This document shows positions 1 through 9,590 of a stretch of 64,000 bases of DNA, in pieces (the first letter of the stretch is position 1; the number at the start of each line of letters is the position of its first letter). The stretch comes from Lamellibrachia columna (Eukaryota; Annelida; Polychaeta; Sabellida; Siboglinidae). The notes under the pieces were generated by a model. That model was not told where the DNA came from. It saw only the letters and a program-made list of their open reading frames with translations, and did not search any database. The stretch spans positions 16,151,642 through 16,215,641 of the forward strand of contig OY759264.1 in assembly GCA_963662155.1 (NCBI GenBank), in the 5' to 3' direction. The translations under genes were made by a program, and so were the position numbers.

Positions 1-275
1 TGGGTTGGTGGTTCTTGTTTATTATTTATTTTAACAGGAACCAAGATAGTTGAGGTTGTGTTTATATTCGTGAAATAGGCGCATTATGTTCACGTTCAAA
101 TTTCCTGAGCAAGCCAATAAGTTTACTTTTAAGGACCTTATATTTACTTTCGTTATACACTCTTTTTTGTCTTATATGTTCGATGTAGAGTGTTTTCATT
201 TTTTAAGAAAGCGGAATGCGAACACTTTCGTGAGTTTCGCCCATATCGCGCAAAACTTCTCCGTAACAGGGGCTT

Positions 276-645
276 TAACAAGATTGCTATGCAAACCTAC
301 ATGTTCCCGGTGGCAAATAGACAAGGAAGCCACTGGCTTATTGCGAATCGAACAATTTGATCATCTATGCCCGCCCTTACCAGATATCTTTAAATTTTAT
401 TTTTTAACATATTCACACTACTAGCATTAAAACAATCATGTGAAAGTTTGTTCCAATAATTTATCACCCTCTGTGAGACTTTTTCATGTCCAACCTATAC
501 CGTCTCATGTCCAACCTTACCTAATTCTGCTTTGTCCCTTCTGGTTCTACTGCCTTCTTTAAGTTTGAAGAACCTATTTCTATCAATATCACATAAACAT
601 TCACCATTTCAAAGACACTATTCTATTTGGTCTCTTCAGCCAGTT
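276..645 (-). mobile_element. CR1-like LINE, 3'-end fragment
   Basis: Read on the minus strand, this is the last part of ORF2 and the 3' UTR of the CR1-like LINE family that recurs through the window. The landmarks are the tail unit TAACAAGATT at the left edge, the 'TTGTCC..TTGCCA' UTR block, and degenerate remains of the SFSQRVINEWNKL and GDQIEVFK regions. It carries several small indels and no open frame. An RTE element is inserted at its right edge, and more of the same LINE resumes at 1734. Confidence 0.75.
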
Positions 646-647
646 CT

Positions 648-1733
648 ATCTATCTATATATCAGCCGTGTTGTCCCGTGGTTGGGCGAAGGCCTCAGCAT
701 GTTGTTTCCAAGTTTGCCTATCTTGTGCTGTTCTCTGCCAGGTGGTTTCATTCCAATACTCATCCAAATCGTCTCTCCATCTTTTTGCTGGTCTTCCTCG
801 TAATCTCTTCCGTCCGTATGGTTTCCAGGTGGTAATGCGCTTTGTCCATCTTTGAGACGGCTGATGTGTCCTGCCCAAGACCACTTCATTCTTCTGGTTG
901 TTTTTATCACGTCTGTGACTCCTGTCTTTACTCTCACCCAGGTGTTTGTCTTTCTGTCATGGTATGTTATATTAAGCATACTCCTCTCCATTTTTGTCTG
1001 CGCAGCTGCAAGTTTTTTCTGAGCTTGTTTTGTGAGTGACCATGTCTCAGCACCGTATGTCATTGCTGGCAGTACACACGAATTGTAAACCTTTCTTTTT
1101 AGACAGATAGCAAAGTTACTCTTGAAGATGTCGATATGTTTTGCATATGCTGTCCAGCCGGCTGTGATTCGTCGTAGGATTTCCTTGTCTTGGTTCTTGT
1201 CCCTAAGGCTGAAGCGTTGGCCTAGGTATACGTAACTCTCCACATTCTCTATCTGAGTGTTATTAACGTTTATTGGGGTGTTGTCTTCCACCATTATTTT
1301 TGTTTTTGAGATGTTCATCCTCAAGCCGCTTATGTTACTTTCTTCGCATAGTTCTTGTAGCATTATTTCTAGTTCTTGTGGTGTTTCGGTGCACATGAAG
1401 ATATCGTCTGCGAAACGGAGATGGTTAAGATATTCTCCGTCTATTTTCAGGCCTTTGTTCTCCCAGTTCAGTCTTCTGAAGATACTTTCGAGTGTTGATG
1501 TAAATAGTTTGGGTGAGATGGTATCCCCCTGTCGCACTCCTCTTTTGATGTTTATTTTCTCGCTCTCTTTGTGAAGATGTACTCTTACAGAGCTGTCTGT
1601 GTATATATATTTCATGAGTTGTATGTATGCATAGTTATTCCATTCTATATTCACAAGATATGCTCTCATCTCTTTATATCTACCTTCGTTGAAGAACCTA
1701 TCCTCCTCCATTGTTTCCACATCTCGTTGGTTT
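648..1733 (-). pseudogene. RTE-type LINE reverse transcriptase, 5'-truncated
   Basis: The minus-strand frame 1720-650 encodes the C-terminal half of a non-LTR reverse transcriptase. It has the RQGDTISP block, the FADD catalytic motif (LRFADDIFM), LSKTK-like 'MNISKTKIMV', 'YVYLGQ', 'YGAETWSLTK', and then the RTE-style tail 'WAGHISRLKDG'. Past that point the correct frame moves to 884-654, which holds 'RLRGRPAKRWRDDLDEYW' and 'AQDRQTWKQHAEAF'. One frameshift near 840-885 therefore breaks it. The 3' end runs into a short (GATA)n stretch at about 645-660, as in RTE tails. The endonuclease and the N-terminal RT are absent, so this is a dead 5'-truncated insertion inside an older CR1-like copy. Confidence 0.85.
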
Positions 1734-1935
1734 CAACACATGTTGAGTAAGGAAACAATCCTGTGTTAAAAGCAGAAACAGATGGTCGTCCTCCAGCACC
1801 CTCTAATTATTTCCACTGTATATGACGATGGGTAAGATCACCCATTATAACACATTTCACTTGCTCACCTTCCTTATAGCCTTTTGTAGTTTTACATCGT
1901 ATAACTACGATAAACTACTCCCATTGTTAGATGGG
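1734..1935 (-). mobile_element. CR1-like LINE, endonuclease-region fragment
   Basis: The stretch with 'CAACACATGTTGAGTAAGG', 'AAATTGATGG'-like and 'GGTAAGATCACCCATTATAAC' words matches the endonuclease part (VLEPTR..., IMGDFNH...) of the CR1-like copy at 37.2-37.5 kb. It is on the minus strand, broken in every frame, and lies directly upstream of the inserted RTE copy. Confidence 0.65.
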
Positions 1936-3410
1936 TACTTCAAGGAGCTGAGTAAATGTATCTCTGAACTCATTAGTCAATCAAGGTTGTTTTAGAACAC
2001 TTTCACATCACTCTTTGAAATCCGGTTTGATCAGGAATGTTTTGTGTCTACACAAAACAAGAGTATCAATCGGTGGTTTGTTCGGAACACAAGGAGAACA
2101 AAAGTACTTATTCGTGCTGGCGTGTTATGGTTTTCTATTTTTTACTACTAAAAGTTGTACCTTCCAATCTTGTTTTAATTCATTCTTATTGACATGATTG
2201 TATGAACAGGGAGTATAACATTGTATAATGTTCTTCCCCTATTGTTCTCTTTACATTATCATATAGGGTTTACCTTGATTTGATTTGTATATATTGTAAA
2301 GAGTTACAATACATTTGATTTGATTTGATTTAATGTAATAGGCTGCATTTTTCGTTGTGCTTAATATATAATTTGTCCGCATGCTCTAAATTTCTCTCTT
2401 TCTCGTGTAAACCCGCGATGTTCTCCTTACAGAGGTCACAATCCGACAACAGACCACTCACATGCATCCAATGCCCAAGAAAAGTCAGGTTAATCATCCG
2501 GTGGCTATTGTGTGAGTGAACTCTTTAACCTATATGGTCGCTTCCTATGAAACATCGTCAAATCTTGTTTGCACTAAAGTAGACGTGTCATTTGCATATT
2601 TTACTACCATAAAAACTACTTTTTGGACAACATATATGCTGATCACTATGTTTCCTACAGTACATATATATATTGTGTAAAGCCCATATCTGGCTTTAAA
2701 ATTCCAGACATGATTCCATTCAATGGAAGTTAAAAAAAAATCAGTAATATATAGTCATACTGTGATGGTTGTGACATAAGCACAAGAAGTTGTTGGTATC
2801 ATAAAAAGTGAAATCCTTTTTTAACTAATGTATTCTTGTTCAGTCTTATAGTGGGTGATCCGCCTTATTTTATTAGCTACGTATTGAAGACATTACCTAT
2901 TTTGCAATTGGGCCATCTAAATGAAGACAATCGCATTAATATTTTAATAATGTATTTGGAAATAGAGGGTCTTGTGGTATTTCAAACGTTGTGGCCATAT
3001 GTATTATAGTAAGTTTCTGACGAAGGTTTCACATTTGGATTCGTATGGCCGACAAATGCATGAAGTTATAAGAAAACACAAAACTAATTTTGCTTGTTTA
3101 AAAATCCCAGCAATACTTGGAAAACGTTTATATATGGATGAATCTGTAAAAGTATACACCAATGACATGTTAAGTCATTCTGTAACCTCATATCTCGTGT
3201 TCATTTTTATATCAGCAACGTTTTGGATTTACTTTGGTTTGAAATGTATTATGTGTTTGTTTATAGTAAATTTGAAATATATCGCACATGGTGTTGCATC
3301 GCGCACATTTTTCAAAAGGTCGTCCTGGACCTGGTATCATTGCATCGGATGCAGATACTTTTTTATGCAATAACCAACACAAGTCTGATGTAGTAGAGAT
3401 TGAAAAGGGC
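1936..3410. other. No recognisable gene
   Basis: AT-rich sequence. A small (TTTGA)n patch lies near 2318-2335. The longest open stretch (2972-3373, + strand) has no recognisable domain, start context or splice signals, so I do not call it. Confidence 0.5.
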
Positions 3411-3424
3411 CAAATAAATGACGT

Positions 3425-3430
3425 TTTATT
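3425..3430 (-). terminator. Polyadenylation signal AATAAA of the Ngaro-like element
   Basis: AATAAA on the minus strand, about 300 nt past the recombinase stop codon. A second AATAA-like word lies about 12 nt further on. Position and strand fit the transcript end of the element. Confidence 0.45.
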
Positions 3431-3730
3431 GCAAAGTGGACTGCTTATCACGCAGCCACTTTGGGAAGCACATTAACAGGAATGTGAGCTCCTCAAAGCA
3501 AACCAGACAGGAACTGAACACATGTACAGCCCCGTCCGGCAAGTTTCTCAGAGCCCACATTCCTACAGGCATGACGATAACATATATACATCAAGAAGTC
3601 GTCATGAACATGTAATGCAAAGAATACAGACATTCCACCACCAATACACAAATTTAATTACAAACAGGTGGGGCCATTTCGCCACAAGGTCACCCACAAA
3701 CATGTGACCACCCCACCGCGACCTAACCTT

Positions 3731-4680
3731 TTAAGCAATTCTGATATACTTCCTAAAAGCATCTGAGCTCCACCTGCCTGCTGCCCTGATTTGTGCATCT
3801 GACTCCCCCGCAAGGCCGCTGCGGTAGCTGCACCGATGCGAAAACTGTGACCCTTAAATGAACTAGACTTGTATCCGCAAAAACTGAGGAGCCGTTTCAG
3901 AGACACGTCGAATTCACCCCGGAGCATAGGTGAGCCATCCGGGTAACCAAAAAGGATACCTTGCACTGGGCCTCTGGCCTGAATAAACTCCCTCAAGAAA
4001 GCTGCCGGATGGATGAGTGACCCTTCTAGGCATTCCCCTCTCACCTGCAGAGATTGCGGACCGTGTCGAGCACTGTGCTTAAAACGGCGGAAAGATACAT
4101 TTATAAGGTCACCGGTCAACGTGACATCTCCCACGTGGAGACAGCCCTGCGTCATGTTCCTCGACCTGGGGACCATTTCTCCCACTCGCAAGTAGGCCCT
4201 GAAGGCAATGACCATCATGGCTCGGAGCATAGTGCACGTATAGTTTGATGCGAGGACAGTGGGGAGAGCCTGCACCAGGCAAGAAAGGATGGGTAGTGTG
4301 ACACGCAGGCGGACATCAGGAACAGATCCAAGATTCCGAGCGCCAGCCAGCAGCTTGACTACGATGAAGTTGCTAGTTGGATCTGGTAGGCCATTAATCT
4401 TGTGAAAATAGGCTAGTGCTGACACATTGGAAACAATTGTGGCAGGGGCAGCACTACTGGCATGCAGGCGTGCCACGAAGAGGAGGATCATTGCCACCGG
4501 TATTGGCAAAGAGGGATACATACCAAGCGACTGAAAGAAAGTTACTACCTTACCCCACGCCCGCTGATAGTGGGCTCTCGTAGATGGCGCCAGTGAAGCC
4601 TCTAGCAACCGACTCAGAGATTCCCCAAGCCCGCCGGGGAGATACTGTAGGGAATTTCCCGCGGGCTGGCTTCTGCCCAT
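3731..4680 (-). pseudogene. Tyrosine recombinase (frameshifted)
   Basis: This enzyme would integrate the circular DNA copy of the element by strand exchange through a catalytic tyrosine. It starts at the ATG at 4680, overlapping the end of RNase H in another frame. Early residues 'SLAPSTRAHYQRAWGKVVTFF' look like the SAM-like N-terminal DNA-binding domain. 'RAYLRVGEM' holds the first catalytic Arg, and 'FKGHSFRIGAATAAALRG' holds the HxxR box. The final 'AAGRWSSDAFRKYI' block, with Trp and the nucleophilic Tyr, lies in the next frame and ends at the TAA at 3731-3733. The join falls in a run of five G (about 3804-3808), where one base appears lost. The unshifted frame reads on to 3658 without a tyrosine motif. 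Confidence 0.85.
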
Positions 4681-5066
4681 GGTGCCAGAGCTCGGAATTC
4701 CCGTACCTGTGAACGTGATAGTTTGTCAGCTAAAGTGTTGATCCTACCTGGAATATGGCGGGCAGTGAAATTGATGTTGAAACGCAAGCACGCTAAAACC
4801 AGTGGACGGATTAAGGCCATGATGTGGGGCTCGCGTGACGTTTACTTGTTAATAATTGGCACAAGAGCCTCATTGTCTGTGTAGAAACACACACTTCTGT
4901 TTGCCCATCTACCGCCCCACACGATCACTGCTGCCATTATAGGGTAAAGTTCTAGAACTGATATGTTGTATGAGCGCCATGATACTGGCCACTGCCCATA
5001 AAACCATGCGCCACCATACAGTGTCCCGAAACCTATACTTCCGGAGGCATCAGTGTACAGGTGCAA
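4614..5066 (-). pseudogene. RNase H domain of the Ngaro-like element (in-frame stop)
   Basis: RNase H removes the RNA template after reverse transcription. 'LYTDASGSIGFGTLYGGAW' carries the first catalytic Asp. 'NISVLELYPIMAAVIVWG' supplies the Glu, and 'VCFYTDNEALVPIIN' supplies the TDN Asp. A TAA at 4842-4844 interrupts the frame. Translation in the same frame resumes with 'IMALIRPLVLACLRFNINFTARHIPG' and ends in 'LADKLSRSQVREFRALAPWAEA', the usual Ngaro RNase H end. The domain is in frame with the upstream RT but parted from it by another TAA at 5100-5102. Both stops look like simple nonsense mutations. Confidence 0.85.
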
Positions 5067-5099
5067 GTAAGGAAGTTGTCTAGGAAAAAAGACCGGCCA

Positions 5100-6272
5100 T
5101 TAAATAGAAGCAAGAACTCCTGCCATACCTGATGTCATGTCTATGATTCTTCTCAGAAAAGCTCTACCTGGCACAATCACTGTGCAAGCAAAATTCAGGA
5201 TGCCGATGAGTGACTGCAGAACTCTAAGTGTTACTTTCTGTTGTCTCTGAAAATCTTCCAGCAGTGCCTTAGCTTTCTCTAACTTATCCTCTGGCAGTCT
5301 AGCTTCCATAAGCACTGTATCTAAAGTAATGCCGAGAAAAGTTATGACACGGGTAGGAGCCACTGTCTTCCCAGGTGCTAAGGGAACCCCGAGTTGGAGG
5401 CAAAGATTAACAAAAGTTTGTAGATCTTGTCCGCATTTCGCACGAGAATTGGCAATAAACAGAAAGTCATCGATAACATGGACGATCGCAGTCGCTCCCA
5501 GTTTGGACTTTGCGATCCACTCCAACGCAGTAGTGAAAGACTCGAAGATTGCACAAGCGCTGGAAACTCCCATTGGAAGGACAGCATCCATGAAAAACTT
5601 ACCTTTCCACTGGAAACCCAAAAGCGGTCGGTCCCTTGGTGAGACTGGAATAATCCTAAAAGCTGATTCTATGTCCACTTTAGCCATAAAGACCTGACTA
5701 CTGGGTAGCTGTTTGATGAGCCTAATAGCATCCTGTATAGTTGCGTATTGGACAGCGGAAATTTCCTTGCGAATGAAATCATTTACCGAGGAACCCTCTG
5801 GGTAGGATAAGTGATGTATCGTTCGGAATTCCCCAGGACTCTTTTTAGGGACTACCCCCAAAGGGGAAATCCTGAAGTTGTCACTAGGGGGTGGCGTATC
5901 AAACGGAACCAAAATTCTGCCTAGCGCTAGCTCCTTCGCTATCTTGTTGTCTACTACTGCAGGGAATTCGATGGCAGACTTCAAATTGGTGACCCTTTTA
6001 GCTTGTTGTGCTGGTAAGCCAAAGCAGCCAATTCTGAACCCGTGCTGAAAGCCATTGAGAAGATACTCAACAATATTACGATTGTAGCCGACAAGAAAAT
6101 ATCTAAGTGCATCAGGGGAAACTGGGGTAGGCATACTATCTCCTGAAGACGGCTGGTCGCGAACTGGCAGTCGACGATTGGGTTGCAGGGATGCCGTTGG
6201 CTGAACTCGGTCGAGCAGGATTGGGTTGGGTGCGTTGCCTGTAGCATCGTGCCGCTGAGTGGGGGCCACCAC
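5100..6272 (-). CDS. Reverse transcriptase of the Ngaro-like element
   Basis: RNA-dependent DNA polymerase of the YR-retrotransposon type. Visible fingers and palm blocks are 'PLGVVPKKSPGEFRTIHHLSYP', 'MAKVDIESAFRIIPVSPRDRPLLGFQWKG' (palm motif A), 'FMDAVLPMGVSSACAIFESF' (motif B) and 'IVHVIDDFLFI' (catalytic DD, with VIDD where many elements have YLDD). 'PGKTVAPTRVITFLGITLD' and 'LRVLQSLIGILNFACTVIVPGRAFLRR' follow as thumb or connection. The ORF overlaps the end of gag by 137 bp in the +1 frame, so it would need frameshifting or re-initiation. It ends at a TAA (5100-5102) just before the RNase H, which continues in the same frame. The catalytic core is intact. Confidence 0.92.
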   Translation of the reverse strand: MVAPTQRHDATGNAPNPILLDRVQPTASLQPNRRLPVRDQPSSGDSMPTPVSPDALRYFLVGYNRNIVEYLLNGFQHGFRIGCFGLPAQQAKRVTNLKSAIEFPAVVDNKIAKELALGRILVPFDTPPPSDNFRISPLGVVPKKSPGEFRTIHHLSYPEGSSVNDFIRKEISAVQYATIQDAIRLIKQLPSSQVFMAKVDIESAFRIIPVSPRDRPLLGFQWKGKFFMDAVLPMGVSSACAIFESFTTALEWIAKSKLGATAIVHVIDDFLFIANSRAKCGQDLQTFVNLCLQLGVPLAPGKTVAPTRVITFLGITLDTVLMEARLPEDKLEKAKALLEDFQRQQKVTLRVLQSLIGILNFACTVIVPGRAFLRRIIDMTSGMAGVLASI

Positions 6273-7449
6273 AGCGTCTACACTTGTGTATGTAACGACA
6301 AGTGGCTGCGTTACAGACCTCCCCCCGATCGAATGCGAAGCAGGTTTTTGTGGATGGCCACTTAGCCTTACCCCAGCTGGCCTTACCCTTGCTACGAAAG
6401 GGAGTCACGCTGGGTGTGGCAGCTGGGCGACTCTCGGATGCATTCATCCATAGGTACCAGCAAACCGATTCCCACCCCCAGTTGTTGGCCTGACGAAGTG
6501 ACCGGAACGCCTCATCATACGACCGCCAGTCCGCACCTTTCTCGTATAGGGAACGAATTGTCTGGACGTGCATGAGTAAATTATGTGATTCTGACAGATG
6601 CTGCGGCTGGAGAAGAAAAACAGACATGTAAATTTCGAAGCCCTGCAGCCATTGGTCAAATGACACAGTGCGGCTCTTTGCCCTAGGGGCGACACAAAAC
6701 ATGGGGGTGTCGTCGTCACTGCCTGGCCTAACGGACACAGAATAGTTCTGTGGTGAGGAGTCATGCAACAATGAGGAAATACTAACATACTCCCCGGACC
6801 AAATTTGGGCTTTGAGTTTGTCAGACACGCGGGAATGACGGGATAGGGCCGAAGTAGCGAACGATGCTACTAGATCCTGGGATGCCCTGGGGAGGGCGTG
6901 TACTTCCTGACCTGTATGAATACCTGAAGATATGGCCTCTGGCCACGGGGCCGACGGTGGTCTTGGAACGGGGCTTGGTGGAGCACCAGTTGCAGATGAT
7001 GTCACCCGACCTGACGTATGGCCGCCCTGCGGCCATAGACAAGGGTTAGCCAAGGGCGGAGCGATGGGCTCCCCCCCGGTAGGCGCCGCCACTGCTGCAG
7101 GGGCCTCTATTGGAAGCGGCGCAGGTAGGGCGTTGGCCGCAGGCAATTGCTGCAGGCCACGCACCATCGCGTGGACCTCCTGCAACATCTTGTCAGAGGC
7201 GTCAAGTCGGCGCTCCATATTCGACAAGCGCTCCTCCGTCGTAGCTTTCCGACCCGCTGTTGCGTCCGCCACCGGACGAACGACATGCCGTAGGGCCGGT
7301 TCGTCGTCAAGGTGCTGCACGACGTGGCACTCTGGTGGGGGCGGGCACATCGCTGCAACGGCAGCGCGGCTTGCCGCCGCCCGTGATCTTGTTGCCACCG
7401 GGCTGTGGCGCAGAGGTCGTCCACGACGCACGTTCTTATCTGGAGCCAT
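6136..7449 (-). CDS. Gag-like protein of the Ngaro-like element
   Basis: Uninterrupted 437-residue ORF 5' of the RT. The N-terminus is Arg/Ala-rich and basic, followed by a short coiled-coil-like stretch (about residues 70-105, 'EERLSNMERRLDASDKMLQEVHAM') and a Pro/Ala linker. The middle (about 195-345) has 'FDQWLQGFEIYMSVFL', the helical gag-like segment common in DIRS/Ngaro ORF1. At the C-terminus are Cys/His clusters: 'CFAFDRGEVCNAATCRYIH' is CCCH-like, and 'CRRCGGPHSAARC' is knuckle-like. They would bind nucleic acid. GC content is clearly above that of the flanks. Assignment rests on position and motifs; primary sequence of such gags is poorly conserved. Confidence 0.8.
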   Translation of the reverse strand: MAPDKNVRRGRPLRHSPVATRSRAAASRAAVAAMCPPPPECHVVQHLDDEPALRHVVRPVADATAGRKATTEERLSNMERRLDASDKMLQEVHAMVRGLQQLPAANALPAPLPIEAPAAVAAPTGGEPIAPPLANPCLWPQGGHTSGRVTSSATGAPPSPVPRPPSAPWPEAISSGIHTGQEVHALPRASQDLVASFATSALSRHSRVSDKLKAQIWSGEYVSISSLLHDSSPQNYSVSVRPGSDDDTPMFCVAPRAKSRTVSFDQWLQGFEIYMSVFLLQPQHLSESHNLLMHVQTIRSLYEKGADWRSYDEAFRSLRQANNWGWESVCWYLWMNASESRPAATPSVTPFRSKGKASWGKAKWPSTKTCFAFDRGEVCNAATCRYIHKCRRCGGPHSAARCYRQRTQPNPARPSSANGIPATQSSTASSRPAVFRR

Positions 7450-7605
7450 CCTGCAACATATTGTGGAAGGGCCAATACTGAGTGAACGGCTAAACTCTTG
7501 GAAACTGCCGCCACACTGCTCATGAAAGCCAAATGTGAAAACTAGCTCCTAAATTGTTGTGGCAATACCACCAGGACTGATGCCTTGCGTCGAAGCTGAA
7601 ACAAA

Positions 7606-7637
<32 letters not shown>
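7606..7637. repeat. Poly(T) tract (poly(A) on minus strand)
   Basis: A run of about 32 T separates the gag start from the 54-bp array. It could be a relic of a retroposed 3' end abutting the element, or simple slippage. Confidence 0.8.
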
Positions 7638-7682
7638 CTCCATTATATAAATACACATCAATATGCGACATTAGCCAAATGA

Positions 7683-8745
7683 TTAGGGGGTCACCGCCCG
7701 CGATATATCACCACAAAATGGAATCATAGCTAGTGAGGGGGTCATCGCCCACGATAAATCAACATACAATGGAATCAGGGGGTCACCGCCCCCGACAGTG
7801 TGCCAACACAACTTTATAAACACAGTAAATTAGGGGGTCATCGCCCACGGTAGTACATAAATGCAAGAATTGCACGCAGTTAAGTAGGAGGTCACCGCCC
7901 CCGATAGTATAAAAAATTTACAATCATAATTAGTCAGGGGACACCGCCCCCGATAGTATATCAATGCAAAATGACAGTCACATGTGGTTAGGGGATACCG
8001 CCCACGATAGTATATTAAGGCAAAAAGACAATCAAATTAAGTTAGGGGACACCGCCCACGATAGTATATCAATGCAAAATGACAATCAAATTAAGTTAGG
8101 GGACACCGCCCACGATAGTATATCAATGCAAAATGACAATCAAATTAAGTTAGGGGACACCGCCCACGATAGTATATCAATGCAAAATGACAATCAAATT
8201 AAGTTAGGGGACACCGCCCACGATAGTATATCAATGCAAAAATGACGATCACATTTAGTTAGGGGACACCGCCCATGTTAGTATATCAATGCACAATGAC
8301 AATCACATTTAGCGAGGGGACACCGCCCACGATAGGATATCAATGCAATATTACAATCACATTAAGTAAGGGACACCGGCCACGATAGTATATACATGCA
8401 AGATGACAATCCCATTTGGTTAGGGGACACCGCCCGAGATAGTACATCAATGCAGAAAGTGCAAACACGGGTAAGTAGGGGGTCACCGCCCCCGAAAGTA
8501 CCTAAGCGCAAAAGGTCGGGGTCGCCTCCCGTGATAGAAAATAAAGTGTCACCGAGGTAAAACGTTGCGTTACTGTTAATATTAGCAACGATAACATGAC
8601 AATAATAGTGTCATAAGAACGAACAATGAGGATGGTGACACAACACAAATTGGGAATTATCTTCATTTGGAAGAACCACTACCTCGTCGCCACAAAAATT
8701 ATACCAGTTATCATGGACTGGTATGGGATCACCGCCCACAATTTA
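7683..8745. repeat. 54-bp tandem array with GGGGACACCGCCC core
   Basis: About 16 units, each with a GC-rich core (AGGGGACACCGCCCACGATA) and an AT-rich remainder. Four central units starting at 8044, 8098, 8152 and 8206 are virtually identical at exactly 54 bp. Units decay outwards, with cores such as GGGGGTCACCGCCCCCGA, and a lone core lies near 8727. Because 54 is a multiple of three, the centre stays open on the + strand as an 18-residue repeat (GDTAHDSISMQNDNQIKL), which I regard as fortuitous. The array sits between the gag start and the SGNH ORF. Confidence 0.95.
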
Positions 8746-8972
8746 TGAATGCCGAGTAAATATAGTAAAGCGAAACTGTCCACGGAGGCGCATAACTGGG
8801 TGTATGTCAATGCGATAAAATATGTGGCTACATATACGAAGAGGGGCACGAAGTCCGCGCATGACATACAAAACAACCAAGAGTCACCATGATTATGGAG
8901 TTATTAGGACTGAGGCGAGCTCCTAATTATCGACACCTTACCAGCAGTTAGCGCTCGACATGAAACGCCAAT

Positions 8973-9590
8973 TTAAGTTGTAGTCAGCTGTAGGACAACC
9001 CGGCTAACTGCTCTGAAGATTGCCCCCCGAATGCTGCGAAACAGTCGGAAATTTCCAATATCGGATAAATGGACGCCATCTTGGCGGAAAACCTTCGCCG
9101 GGCTGTTCCAAAGGTACTTATGGCTCCAGTAGAACAGACCACGACGTCCCCCACATGCGGACTGTAACGCAGCATTCGCGGATGCAACGCGAGCCGCTCC
9201 CGTATCAAAATCAAAATGGCGCCATTTCTTGCGGCGCTCGATTTGACATAGACATACTTGACGGACCCCTAAAGCTAACAATTCATCGCCCAATCTACCT
9301 AGTTGCAAACCTACTGCCTCTGGAGGTGGGGGAGACTTCCCATCGAGGTCGTTGCCTCCAAGAAGGGTAATGACTATGTCAGGGACGCGGGCAGAAATCC
9401 GGGTAATGGTTGCCGGTTCTCGAAATGTTTGAATGGACGCTCCCCTCCGACCCATAAAAAGAACCGTGCACGTGTAACCTAATCTTTCTAAGTCGTCAAG
9501 GAGACCCGCATATTCAATGAACGCGCCCAACCAATACGCGTGGCTATGCCCAAGCACAAGCACATCTAGCTCCGACTTCGCCGCCGACAT
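8973..9590 (-). CDS. SGNH/GDSL-type hydrolase ORF
   Basis: A complete 205-residue ORF with its own ATG. All four SGNH blocks are visible: Ser16 in 'VLVLGHSHAYWL' (GHS in place of GDS), Gly50 in 'MGRRGASI', Asn80 in 'LLGGNDLDG', and Asp171 and His174 in 'DGVHLSDIGN'. Such folds are esterases or lipases; the substrate is unknown. No signal peptide is evident, so the product is probably intracellular. SGNH ORFs are known from some Ngaro and CR1 retrotransposons. It shares strand and GC-rich composition with the Ngaro-like element and lies 1.5 kb upstream of its gag, so it is probably part of that element. It could instead be left from another copy. Confidence 0.85.
   Translation of the reverse strand: MSAAKSELDVLVLGHSHAYWLGAFIEYAGLLDDLERLGYTCTVLFMGRRGASIQTFREPATITRISARVPDIVITLLGGNDLDGKSPPPPEAVGLQLGRLGDELLALGVRQVCLCQIERRKKWRHFDFDTGAARVASANAALQSACGGRRGLFYWSHKYLWNSPAKVFRQDGVHLSDIGNFRLFRSIRGAIFRAVSRVVLQLTTT

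Larger units (their letters stand above)
3411..7640 (-). mobile_element. Ngaro/DIRS-like tyrosine-recombinase retrotransposon
   Basis: On the minus strand, in order: gag-like ORF, reverse transcriptase, RNase H, tyrosine recombinase, polyadenylation signal. RT plus RNase H plus a tyrosine recombinase, with no aspartic protease or DDE integrase, defines the DIRS/Ngaro group. The recombinase replaces the integrase of LTR elements. Only three disabling changes are visible (two TAA codons and one single-base shift), so insertion is fairly recent. The split or inverted terminal repeats expected for this group were not found by eye. A 54-bp array and an SGNH-hydrolase ORF lie on the 5' side (7683-9590) and may belong to the same element. 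Confidence 0.88.

Noticed and set aside
7606..7637. Poly(A) as the 3' end of a processed pseudogene on the minus strand
   Set aside because: No upstream gene-derived sequence or target-site duplication is visible. The neighbouring sequence belongs to the element and its array.
7964..8245. 18-residue repeat protein (GDTAHDSISMQND...)
   Set aside because: It exists only because the 54-bp array unit is a multiple of three. It does not extend past the homogenised units and has no gene context.
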